From: an uncultured Kiritimatiellota bacterium
GTDB taxonomy: Bacteria; Verrucomicrobiota; Kiritimatiellia; RFP12; UBA1067
Reading direction: 5' to 3'
Length of the DNA: 64,000 bases
Assembly (NCBI GenBank): GCA_934643865.1
Contig: CAKUCX010000006.1
Location: 1-64,000 of the forward strand
The position numbers and the translations under genes were made by a program. The notes below the pieces were generated by a model that ran no database searches, was not told the origin of the DNA, and saw only the letters and a list, made by a program, of their open reading frames with translations. This document shows, in pieces, positions 45,839 through 53,597 of the stretch. The number at the start of each line of letters is the position of its first letter. Position 1 is the stretch's first letter.

Positions 45839-46483
45839 ATGGACGTGAAGCATCTCATTGCCGTGGCCGCCGGCGCGGCGGCGGCCGTGCAGGGACGCCT
45901 CTGGCGGCAGGTTGTCCGCGCGAAGATCCTCAACCAGTCCGAACTGTTGCGCCGTCTGGGATTTGACACATGCCGTCGCCTGCGGGTGATGGCCGACGAG
46001 GTGAAGAACTACGATGCGGAGAATGTCGAGGCCCAGGCGGCGCGCATCTATTTCCGTGCGCTGGCGCCCGATCCCGGATTCGTTCGTGCGCGCGAGGGAA
46101 CATGGCCGAACCCTGCGCTCAACTACGGCTATGGCGTCTTGCGGGCGGCCGTCGCCCGTGCGCTTGTCGGTTCCGGGCTCACCTGCTTTCGCGGGGTCCA
46201 TCACCACAACCGCTACAACGCCTTCTGCCTCGCGGATGACATGATGGAACCCTACCGGCCTTTTGTTGATCAGTACGTCTTCGGACATGTTCCGCCTTTC
46301 GACGTCCAGGCAACTGAACTGACACGCGAGATGAAGGCGCGGCTTCTGCAGATGCTGACGTGTGACGTGAAGACGGGTGACCTCAAACGCCCGCTGATGG
46401 TCGCCCTGACCTACACGACGGCCTCGCTTGCCAAGTACTATCTGGGCAAGACCGACCACCTTGTCCTCCCGTCCTTCCTGTGA
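45839..46483 (+). CDS. cas1: Cas1, lacking the N-terminal domain (type II-C-like)
   Basis: 214 residues. The catalytic alpha-helical domain of Cas1 is intact: ALNYGYGVLRAAVARALVGS, then GVHHHNRYNAFCLADDMMEPYRP, the pattern of type II Cas1. Probable metal ligands by motif position are Glu64 (VEAQAAR), His121 and Asp133. Typical type II Cas1 is about 290-300 residues; the beta-strand N-terminal domain of about 80-90 residues is missing. The protein starts at the segment preceding LWRQVVRAKILNQ. The upstream DNA belongs to the opposite-strand mannitol dehydrogenase region, so the missing part is not nearby. Its stop overlaps cas2 by four bases. Whether it integrates spacers is doubtful. Confidence 0.9.
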   Translation: MDVKHLIAVAAGAAAAVQGRLWRQVVRAKILNQSELLRRLGFDTCRRLRVMADEVKNYDAENVEAQAARIYFRALAPDPGFVRAREGTWPNPALNYGYGVLRAAVARALVGSGLTCFRGVHHHNRYNAFCLADDMMEPYRPFVDQYVFGHVPPFDVQATELTREMKARLLQMLTCDVKTGDLKRPLMVALTYTTASLAKYYLGKTDHLVLPSFL

Positions 46484-46827
46484 CGCTCTGTACGCAGACG
46501 GCCCTCAACGGATATGCGATTGTGTGGCTCTACGTGATGTTCGACCTGCCCGTGGAGACCAAGGCGCAGCGCCGCCTGGCGACGCGCTTTCGCAAAGATC
46601 TCCTCAAGGACGGCTTTGCCATGCACCAGTATTCCGTCTACATCCGGCATTGCGCGAGCCATGAGGCCGCAACCGTCCACATCGGACGGATCAAGAGCCT
46701 GGTGCCGGACGAGGGACTTGTCTCCATCCTCAAGGTGACGGACCGCCAGTTCGGCGACACCGTCCAGTTTGTGGGCCGGAAACGGAAGCCGCCTCCGCCG
46801 ACACCGCTTCAGCTCGAATTTTTCTAG
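46480..46827 (+). CDS. cas2: Cas2 (type II-like)
   Basis: 115 residues with a GTG start overlapping the cas1 stop (GTGA). The family opening GYAIVWLYVMFDLP contains the conserved Asp; ETKAQRRLATRFRKDLLKDGF and QYSVYIRHC are type II Cas2 landmarks. Cas2 bridges two Cas1 dimers in the spacer-integration complex. It is full length, in contrast to Cas1. No cas9 or other cas gene is in the window. Confidence 0.9.
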   Translation: MTLCTQTALNGYAIVWLYVMFDLPVETKAQRRLATRFRKDLLKDGFAMHQYSVYIRHCASHEAATVHIGRIKSLVPDEGLVSILKVTDRQFGDTVQFVGRKRKPPPPTPLQLEFF

Positions 46828-46916
46828 GAAAGCATCCAACAGAGGGTTTGGAACGCCATTCTGAAGGAAATTTCCAGAATCAAAATCCTTGATTTTGCCT
46901 TGTCAGTAAAGGGCGA

Positions 46917-46964
46917 TGTCGCTCCAATACTGAAAAACAATTTCAAAGAGCATCAAATCACAAC
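46917..46964 (-). repeat. Single CRISPR-repeat-like element
   Basis: On the minus strand this 48-bp A+T-rich stretch begins GTTGTGATTTG and has CTTTGAAATTG inside and ATTGGAGCGAC near the end. From memory, the long type II-C repeats of Bacteroides start the same way and end in a similar ATTGGA word. Only one copy is present, 89 bp after cas2, where an array would be expected. It could be a degenerate terminal repeat, a tracrRNA anti-repeat on the plus strand, or chance. Confidence 0.4.
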
Positions 46965-46976
46965 GATACTGCCATT

Positions 46977-48014
46977 TCACCACGGCAGAAACCAGTATAC
47001 TCCATTGTTTGTTTGAACGTCAATAGCGTCCCATCCTGGACGGGCGTGGTCGCGGTCAAGGACCCAGCGCGCCGCACCGCGCCATGCTCCCAATGTTCCG
47101 CGCCGCGCCCGTCGCCCCGCCTCCGCCTCGCCCACTCGCGCCGGGTTCACCAAGGCGTCGATGCGGTTGAGGTAGGCCGTCCGGCTCCTCGGTGTCTCCC
47201 GCATCACTTCGGCGTAGACCTCCCGCGCCCGCACCACCTCCACGGCATCGTCCACCGCCGGCGTCTCCACGAGCCGCGCCGCCGGTACGGGATCGCGGAG
47301 GCCCGTCATCTGCTTGAGCTTCCGCGCGGCCGCCTTGTAGGCCATCACCGTCTTGTACTTGAGGTAGAGTGCCGGGATGTTCGTCTGGAGCCATGCCTTC
47401 ACGCCTCCCCGGCGGGCGACGATCTCACCGCTCTCCGCACGCACAAGGGAACTATCGACGTAACAGGCCAGGTCCTCCATCAACGAGCCGAACCTAAGAA
47501 GGTCCTCGTTCGATTCGCGGACTCTCTCCCACGCCTCCAGCAGCTGTTCCTTCGTCGGGCACGGATTCGTCGTCGTGCGCCGCTTCGCCGCGCGCCGTTC
47601 CGCCGCGAGCCGCTGTCGGCGTGCCTTCTCCCGTTCGTAGTAGGCGGAACGGCGCGACGCATGGCGGAGACGGTCGATCCTCCGCGTTGCGCCGAGGCGC
47701 AGCCAGCGCGCGAGCGTCCGCAGCAGCCAGACGTCGCCGTCCGCGTAGGCGACGATCTCGCGGACGGACGTGCCACGCCGCAGCCACGCGACGGCAAGCC
47801 CCTCCGACGCCTCGCAGAGGTCGCCGAAGGCGCGGCGGCGGTCCTGGATGCGTTTCCGCCGCGCCCGGGCGCGGTGTTCGCGCGCGGCCAGGATTTCGCC
47901 CAGCAACGCCTCGTGCCGCCGATCGAAGTCAGACGAGGCGGCGGAATGAACGGACGCCTCAGGGACGCCGGGGGCGTCTGCCGGGACGACGGTCGTGGAA
48001 GGATGTTCAGGCAT
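46977..48014 (-). CDS. Unrecognised basic protein, convergent with cas2
   Basis: 345 residues, not assigned to a family. It is mostly helical and Arg-rich: an N-terminal disordered part (1-28), charged helices (30-150, including RRQRLAAERRAAKRR), then GSLMEDLACYVDSSL (176-190) and RRGGVKAWLQTNIPALYLKY (201-220), a motif-like block that looks conserved in character. The C-terminus ends NNGVYWFLPW. High Arg/Lys suggests nucleic-acid binding. The start ATG lies six bases after a TATCAT box (48021-48026) with no Shine-Dalgarno. The 3' end faces cas2 across 149 bp that contain the CRISPR-repeat-like element. Confidence 0.7.
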   Translation of the reverse strand: MPEHPSTTVVPADAPGVPEASVHSAASSDFDRRHEALLGEILAAREHRARARRKRIQDRRRAFGDLCEASEGLAVAWLRRGTSVREIVAYADGDVWLLRTLARWLRLGATRRIDRLRHASRRSAYYEREKARRQRLAAERRAAKRRTTTNPCPTKEQLLEAWERVRESNEDLLRFGSLMEDLACYVDSSLVRAESGEIVARRGGVKAWLQTNIPALYLKYKTVMAYKAAARKLKQMTGLRDPVPAARLVETPAVDDAVEVVRAREVYAEVMRETPRSRTAYLNRIDALVNPARVGEAEAGRRARRGTLGAWRGAARWVLDRDHARPGWDAIDVQTNNGVYWFLPW

Positions 48015-48020
48015 GGGCCT

Positions 48021-48026
48021 ATGATA
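48021..48026 (-). promoter_or_regulatory. Possible leaderless-type -10 box of the unknown gene
   Basis: Minus-strand TATCAT six bases before the ATG at 48014. It is weaker than the TATACT boxes and lacks the TGn extension. Confidence 0.35.
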
Positions 48027-48191
48027 ACACAGGAACGGGAGAATGACAAGACTACGGTGCGGACGAAATCCTGTTTTCGCCTTGAACCGTCTCATGGAAA
48101 ACCAACCGCGTCGAGAGCTGTCGCGCGGGGAGCTTGAAATCCGCCTTTTGGCATGGATGTTCCCCGGCCAAAGCAGCACGCCCGCCTCCCG

Positions 48192-48332
48192 TTGGGCTGG
48201 CGACCGGATTGCTTGGGCTGGCAACTGGATTGCGTGGGCTGGCGACCGGATTGCTTGGGCTGGCGACCGGATTGCTTGGGCTGGCGACTGGATTGCGTGG
48301 GCTGGCGACCGGATCGCTTGGGCTGGCGATCA
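48192..48332. repeat. 21-bp tandem repeat (minisatellite)
   Basis: Six full 21-bp units and one partial one, consensus GGGCTGGCGACCGGATTGCTT with two alternating variants. Since 21 is a multiple of 3, several frames stay open and give 7-residue repeats, but no start or promoter supports a protein. It lies immediately 3' of the BNR-repeat gene. Confidence 0.9.
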
Positions 48333-48341
48333 GGGCGGGCG

Positions 48342-50546
48342 TCACCGCCGCCCGTCGGGCAAAGGCCGCGTGAAGACGCCGCTTCCCGTGCAGAACATAA
48401 AGAGCCGCCCGTCGTCGAGGAAGACGATCCGCTCAGGCCCGCTCGGAACCTTGAGCCCGTCTTCCAGGACCTCGCAGGACGCCCCCCCGTTGTACGAAAC
48501 GTAAAGCGCGTCATGGTGGCCGAAGACGACGACGCCCTTGCGCCGCGCGTCGAAGGCGACGGTCGCGGATCCCGCCGGCGCCCCCTTGAGGGGATGCCAG
48601 GTCGCCCCGCCGTCCAGCGTTTCGAGCATCGCCGACCCGCACAGGATGAAGCGCCCCGGCACATGGGGGTCGGCAAAGGGGAGGCGGCCCCGCACCCGGC
48701 TCGGCATCTCCCGCCACGCGCCGGCCGCGCGGTCGAGCCGATAGAGCCGGCGCCCGTCCATCGCGCGGAGGATGGCCGAACCGTCGGGGGAAAAGGCCAG
48801 TTGGCGGTTGTCGCCCTGCCATTCCTCGTTCTTGAAGAGCGGCGGCCCCTCCGGCAGGCCCTTCGAGAACCATTCCCAGGAAACCCCGCAGTCCTGCGAG
48901 CGGTAGACGCCCCCACGGCCTGGGGCGAGATCGCCGCCCGCACACACATAGACGTCGTCGTTCACGGGGTCGACCGCCACCGTGAAGACACCGTGGGAGG
49001 CCGTGTCGAAGCGCGGATGCCCGTTCTTCCCCGCGTTGGCCAGCTTCGTCCAGGAGACACCGCCGTCCTCGGAGCGCCACACCGGCGTCTCCCACTTCCC
49101 GCCGCACGCATAGAGAAGCCCCCTCGTGCGGACGGAACAGGCGAGGCTCTTCGCATACGGCCGGGCCTTCGGGCTCGAATACGAGGCGCCCCCGTTCGTT
49201 GAGTAAAGATAGCCCATGTCCGCGACGCCGTAGTAGAGGCGTTCCCGGTCGAAGGGGTCGAACACGAGGCAGGACGAGACCAGCTGCATGATGCCCGTCT
49301 GTGCGCTCGTCCAGTTGCGCCCCGCGTCAAACGTCTCCCAGATGAAGTACCAGTCCGTCGTGAGCCAGTGGTCGGGACGGCGCGGATCGACGACGATCGT
49401 GGAGAGTTCCTCCATCTGCCGGCTCGCTTCAAGGCGCCGCATGTGGCCCTCGGTCTTCGGGTCGCGCAGCCTCAGCGTCTCACGTTCAACGGGCGTCCAA
49501 CATGCATCCTTCGCCCCGCGGCGGTAGATCCGCCCGGCATTGCTCCCGATCAGCCAGAAGTCCGGCCCGGCCGCGAGGGCATGGTAGGTCCCCTCGTTGA
49601 TGTAGCTCCACCGTCCGCGCGGGACATACGGCCGCAGGCCCTCGCCGAAGTCGTGCCACGTCGCGCCGCCGTCGTCGGACGCCGCCGCCAGAAGCGGCTT
49701 CGCCCCCGGTGCCGCATCCACCTGGGCAAACACGCCGTAGACCCCCACAAGGCGGTCGGCTCCCCGGATCTGGCGGACCTCATAGGGCGATTCGGCGCTC
49801 ACGCGCGTCCAGGTCTCTCCGCCGTCGTCTGAACGGTAGAAGCCGCGTTCGCGCGTGCGCCGCCCCCCTAGCCGGATCCGATACGATTCCTGCGCGTCGT
49901 AGTCGTGCTTCAGCGACCACGGCGCGCAGGCCCAGACGCGGTTCGTCACCGTGGCGTCGTAGCGCACGTCGCTGAACCAGTGGTTCGTCAGCCCCACGTT
50001 CTTCCACGTCTCGCCATTGTCGCGGGAGAGGAAGAGCCCGTCGGACTCGCTCCCCGCCACCAGCTCGTCGGGGTGTACGGGATTCCGCGCCAGGACAAGC
50101 CCCATCATGCGGCGCGGCCCGTTTGCATGGTAGCGCGCCGACAGCGTCTGCCGGAAGGAGATGCCCCCGTCGCGCGAGACGAAGACGCCCCCCTTCCGCC
50201 ACGGCCCGTCGCCCGCCGCCATGACGAACGTATTCGCGTCGCGCGGGTCCACGTCGAGCGTCCGCACCATCCCCGCGTTCAGGTCGCGCTGGCCGATCGT
50301 CAGGTTTGCGTGCAGCGGGTACCAGGACTTCCCCGCGTCGTCGCTGCGATAGGGCCCCCCGACGTCCACATAGGTGTACCACACGTTGGGGTCGCTGGGC
50401 GCGATGACCACGTTCTGCATGAACCCGCCCCCGTAGATGGGCAGGACCTTCCAGGGCGTGTCAAGGGCCGTGCGCCGCTGGACGGTCTCGCCCCACGCGG
50501 CCAGCGCGCCCCACAGGGCCGCCGTCCAGGCCAGAAGATGTCTCAT
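48342..50546 (-). CDS. Secreted BNR/GH74-like beta-propeller protein
   Basis: 734 residues with a signal peptide (1-19, ending AWG). Many Asp-box/BNR-type repeats occur throughout, such as YRSDDAGKSWYPL, VSRDGGISF, LSRDNGETWKNV and RSEDGGVSWTKL, forming one or two beta-propellers. GH74 xyloglucanases, exo-sialidases and sortilin-type proteins share this layout; the GGGFMQNVVIAPSDPNVWY start is most like GH74. The start was chosen with AGGAG seven bases upstream. Hydrolytic activity is plausible but unproven. Confidence 0.7.
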   Translation of the reverse strand: MRHLLAWTAALWGALAAWGETVQRRTALDTPWKVLPIYGGGFMQNVVIAPSDPNVWYTYVDVGGPYRSDDAGKSWYPLHANLTIGQRDLNAGMVRTLDVDPRDANTFVMAAGDGPWRKGGVFVSRDGGISFRQTLSARYHANGPRRMMGLVLARNPVHPDELVAGSESDGLFLSRDNGETWKNVGLTNHWFSDVRYDATVTNRVWACAPWSLKHDYDAQESYRIRLGGRRTRERGFYRSDDGGETWTRVSAESPYEVRQIRGADRLVGVYGVFAQVDAAPGAKPLLAAASDDGGATWHDFGEGLRPYVPRGRWSYINEGTYHALAAGPDFWLIGSNAGRIYRRGAKDACWTPVERETLRLRDPKTEGHMRRLEASRQMEELSTIVVDPRRPDHWLTTDWYFIWETFDAGRNWTSAQTGIMQLVSSCLVFDPFDRERLYYGVADMGYLYSTNGGASYSSPKARPYAKSLACSVRTRGLLYACGGKWETPVWRSEDGGVSWTKLANAGKNGHPRFDTASHGVFTVAVDPVNDDVYVCAGGDLAPGRGGVYRSQDCGVSWEWFSKGLPEGPPLFKNEEWQGDNRQLAFSPDGSAILRAMDGRRLYRLDRAAGAWREMPSRVRGRLPFADPHVPGRFILCGSAMLETLDGGATWHPLKGAPAGSATVAFDARRKGVVVFGHHDALYVSYNGGASCEVLEDGLKVPSGPERIVFLDDGRLFMFCTGSGVFTRPLPDGRR

Positions 50547-50721
50547 TGCCATGCTCCTCTCAATGTCCGCCCCGAAGGGGACAACCCAGAACAATCTCGT
50601 CGCCATCTTCCCTCTCTTGTCCCCCATGCGCTTCCCGACCAGCTAGACCCGCCGGAAGACAACGGCCACGCCACGCGCGGCGGGCAGAATCGCCGAATCG
50701 CCGTTCCGGCCCTTTCCCCGC

Positions 50722-52182
50722 CTACTTCCCGCAGACGGCGCGGAAGACGGGGAGGGCGGCGTCCGCCCAGATGCGGTAGCCGGCTTCGCGCGGATGGAGG
50801 AAGTCGGGCATGAGGTCCTTCGAGATCGTGCCGTCGGCCTGGACGAGCTTGTCCGTGAAATCGAGCCACAGGATGTTCTCGCCGTCGGCGTAGGGCTTGA
50901 TAAGCGCATTGACGGCGGCGTTGTTGCGACGCTTCGGGTCGTCGGGCCGCTCGCCGCGCGGGAAGACGGGGAGGAGGAGAATCTTCGCCTGGGGCTGCTT
51001 CGCGCGGATGTCCGCAAGGAGCGTCCGGATGCCGCGCGCGGTGTCCTCCGGCCTGTCGCCGTAGTTGTTGTTCGTGCCGATCATGAGCATGACGAGCTTC
51101 GTGCGGTAGCCGGTGAGTTCGCCGTTCCGCACGCGCCAGATGTTGTGCTGCACGCGGTCGCCGCCAATGCCGAGGGGGAGGATGCGGTAGGTCTTGCGCA
51201 GCTCCGCAAGGACGTTCCGCCCGTTGCCCTCCCAGCCGGCGGTGATCGAGTCGCCGAGGAAGACGAGGTCGTACTCGGCCGGCCCCTCGGCAATCGCGCG
51301 GCGGTGGCGCCGGAGGGCGTGGAACCACATCTCGGGATCCCGCCACCAGCGTTCACACTGGAAGCCGATGAGGGAGGTCGAGCGGGCGGGGGCGGGAAGA
51401 TTCACCTGCGGCGGTTCGGGGGCGGGGGCGGGAGAGGGCGGGCAGGGACGCGCCGCGTCGCCCGCGCAGGCGTATTCGATGAACGGCAGGATGCCGGCGG
51501 CCCACGTCTCGTAGCCGGAGGCGGCGGGATGGAGGCGGTCGGGGAACGTCTCGGCGGGCAGGGTGCCGTCCGGCGCGAGGAAGCGGGCCGTGAAGTCGCA
51601 CCAGAGAACCGCCTTGCCGTCCGCGAACTTCCGGATCTCGCGGTTCACCACGTCGTTGCGCACGCGGCAGGGATCCTGCGCCGTCGCGCCGCGCGGGAAG
51701 ATGGGACAGAGGACGATCTTCGCGCCGGGCTGCTTCGCGCGGATCTTATCGAGCACCGCGCGCACGCCGATGATCGTGTCGGCGGGCGGCTCCTTCTCGA
51801 AGGGCCAGTGCCCCGTGTTGTTCGTGCCGATCATCAGGACGACCGCCTTCGCCTCGTAACCGTCGAGTTCGCCGTGGTCGAGCCGCCACAGGACGTGTTC
51901 CGTGCGGTCCGCGCTATAGCCGAGGTTGAGCGCGTGGTAGGGCGCGCCGGCGAAGGACTTCTCCCACTGCGCGCGCCCGTTGCTCTCCCAGAAGTGCGTG
52001 ATCGAGTCGCCGATGAAGACGACGCGCGACCCGCCCGCCTTCACGCGCTCCAGCTTCTGCGCGTGGCGCTTCATCCACCAGCTGTTCGTGTCCGCGTTTT
52101 GCGGCACGGGCGTGACCGCGCGAATGTCCGCCCCGGCGACGGCCGCAACGGCAAGGGCCAGCATCAAAACAAGCTTCTTCAT
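50722..52182 (-). CDS. Secreted tandem SGNH/GDSL hydrolase (two catalytic domains)
   Basis: 486 residues with a signal peptide (1-18). Domain 1 (about 40-240) has Ser60 in FIGDSITHFWE, MIGTNN and Asp215/His218 in DRLHP. A Pro-rich linker (about 246-266) joins domain 2 (about 270-486) with Ser312 in FLGDSITAGWE, MIGTNNN and Asp460/His463 in DFLHP. Both triads appear complete. The domains are similar to each other and to the single-domain protein at 27155-28009, so an internal duplication is likely. Probable acetyl- or acyl-esterase of polysaccharides. A strong AGGAGGAG leader precedes the ATG. Confidence 0.9.
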   Translation of the reverse strand: MKKLVLMLALAVAAVAGADIRAVTPVPQNADTNSWWMKRHAQKLERVKAGGSRVVFIGDSITHFWESNGRAQWEKSFAGAPYHALNLGYSADRTEHVLWRLDHGELDGYEAKAVVLMIGTNNTGHWPFEKEPPADTIIGVRAVLDKIRAKQPGAKIVLCPIFPRGATAQDPCRVRNDVVNREIRKFADGKAVLWCDFTARFLAPDGTLPAETFPDRLHPAASGYETWAAGILPFIEYACAGDAARPCPPSPAPAPEPPQVNLPAPARSTSLIGFQCERWWRDPEMWFHALRRHRRAIAEGPAEYDLVFLGDSITAGWEGNGRNVLAELRKTYRILPLGIGGDRVQHNIWRVRNGELTGYRTKLVMLMIGTNNNYGDRPEDTARGIRTLLADIRAKQPQAKILLLPVFPRGERPDDPKRRNNAAVNALIKPYADGENILWLDFTDKLVQADGTISKDLMPDFLHPREAGYRIWADAALPVFRAVCGK

Positions 52183-52277
52183 TCTTTCACTCTCCTCCTG
52201 TCAACCAGCGTCCGCACGCCCCCGCGCGCAACGCGAACGGCGCGGTTTCCTTGTTTGCCGCCTGCGATCAGGCGCCT

Positions 52278-53582
52278 TCAGTCGGCCTCGTCGCGGGCCG
52301 AGGCCCCCATCTCCCCGCAGACGTCCTCGAAGGCGTCGAGGAAGGCGTCCACGTCCTTCTCCGTGTGGGCGGCGGAGATGAAGTTGCACTCGAACTGCGA
52401 GGGGGCGATGTAGATGCCCCGCTTGAGGAGGCCATGGAAGATCCGCGCGTAGAGCGCCGTCGAGCAGGCCTTCGCGTCCGCCAGGTCCTGCACGGGCGTG
52501 TCGGTGCAGAACGGCGTGAAGACGCCGTTGAAGCTCTGGCACGTGACGGCGAGGCCGTGTTCGGCGGCAAGCGTCGAGACGCCCACCGCGAGCGCGCTGC
52601 CCAGTTCGGCCATGCGGGCGTAGGGCGCGTCGCGTTCGAGGACGTCGAGGGTCTTCAGCCCGGCGGCGACGGCGACGGGATTGCCGCTCAGCGTTCCCGC
52701 CTGGTAGACGGGCCCCGTCGGCGCGAGCTGCCGCATCCACTTCGCCTTCCCGCCCACCGCCGCGAGCGGGAATCCACCGCCGATCACCTTGCCGAGCGTG
52801 ATGAGGTCGGGCGTGACGCCGCCGTAGAGGGCCGAGTAGGAAGAAAACCCGAAGCGGAAGCCGTTGATGACCTCGTCGCAGATGAGAAGCGCCCCGTGCT
52901 TCTTCGTGACCGCGCGCAGGCCCTTCAGGAAGCCGTCCGCCGGCGGCACGAGGCCCATGTTGCCCGCAACGGGCTCCACGATCACGGCGGCGATCTCGTC
53001 GCCCCGTTCCGCGAAGGCGGCCTCGACGGCCCCGAGGTCGTTGTAGGGGACGACGAGCGTATCGGCGACCGCGCCCGCCGTCACGCCGGCGGAGGACGAC
53101 GCCCCCATCGTGAGGACGCCCGAGCCGCTCTTCACGAGCACCGTGTCGCTGTGGCCGTGATAGCAGCCGTCGAACTTCAGGACGACGCTCCGGCCCGTCG
53201 CGCCGCGCGCGAGGCGGAGGGCCGTCATCACGGCCTCGGTGCCCGAGTTGACGGCCCGCACCATCTCCAGCCCCGGCACGAGCGACACGAGCCGTTCGGC
53301 GAATTCGACCTCCTGCGGCGTCGCGATGCCGAAGGTGCTGCCGCGCGCGACGGCGGCCTTCGCGGCGGCCACGACCTCGCGGTGGGCGTGGCCGAGGATC
53401 ATCGCGCCCCAGCTGCAGCAGTAGTCCGTGAGCGTGCGCCCATCGGCGGTGCGGATCTTCTGGCGACGTCCGCTCTCCACGAAGACGGGCGTGCCGCCCA
53501 CGCCGTTGAACGCCCGCACGGGCGAATTCACCCCGCCCGGGATGACCGTGCAGGCCCGCTTGAACAGAAGCGCGTGATCCAT
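52278..53582 (-). CDS. hemL: Glutamate-1-semialdehyde 2,1-aminomutase
   Basis: 434 residues, normal length. Landmarks: PGGVNSPVRAF (15-25), VNSGTEAVMTALRLAR (111-126), and the pyridoxal-phosphate lysine Lys265 in ITLGKVIGGGFP. The enzyme makes 5-aminolevulinate from glutamate-1-semialdehyde in the C5 pathway of tetrapyrrole synthesis. It lies 15 bp after the PPIase gene in a housekeeping run beginning with tpiA. Confidence 0.97.
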   Translation of the reverse strand: MDHALLFKRACTVIPGGVNSPVRAFNGVGGTPVFVESGRRQKIRTADGRTLTDYCCSWGAMILGHAHREVVAAAKAAVARGSTFGIATPQEVEFAERLVSLVPGLEMVRAVNSGTEAVMTALRLARGATGRSVVLKFDGCYHGHSDTVLVKSGSGVLTMGASSSAGVTAGAVADTLVVPYNDLGAVEAAFAERGDEIAAVIVEPVAGNMGLVPPADGFLKGLRAVTKKHGALLICDEVINGFRFGFSSYSALYGGVTPDLITLGKVIGGGFPLAAVGGKAKWMRQLAPTGPVYQAGTLSGNPVAVAAGLKTLDVLERDAPYARMAELGSALAVGVSTLAAEHGLAVTCQSFNGVFTPFCTDTPVQDLADAKACSTALYARIFHGLLKRGIYIAPSQFECNFISAAHTEKDVDAFLDAFEDVCGEMGASARDEAD

Positions 53583-53597
53583 GACGACCGTCCTTCC

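Noticed and set aside
46828..48341. CRISPR array
   Set aside because: No regularly spaced repeat-spacer pattern exists; the 48-bp element is single and the 21-bp repeats are contiguous.
48052..48345. 97-residue frame with ASPSNPV repeats over the 21-bp minisatellite
   Set aside because: Repeats with a period divisible by three keep several frames open; there is no promoter or ribosome site.
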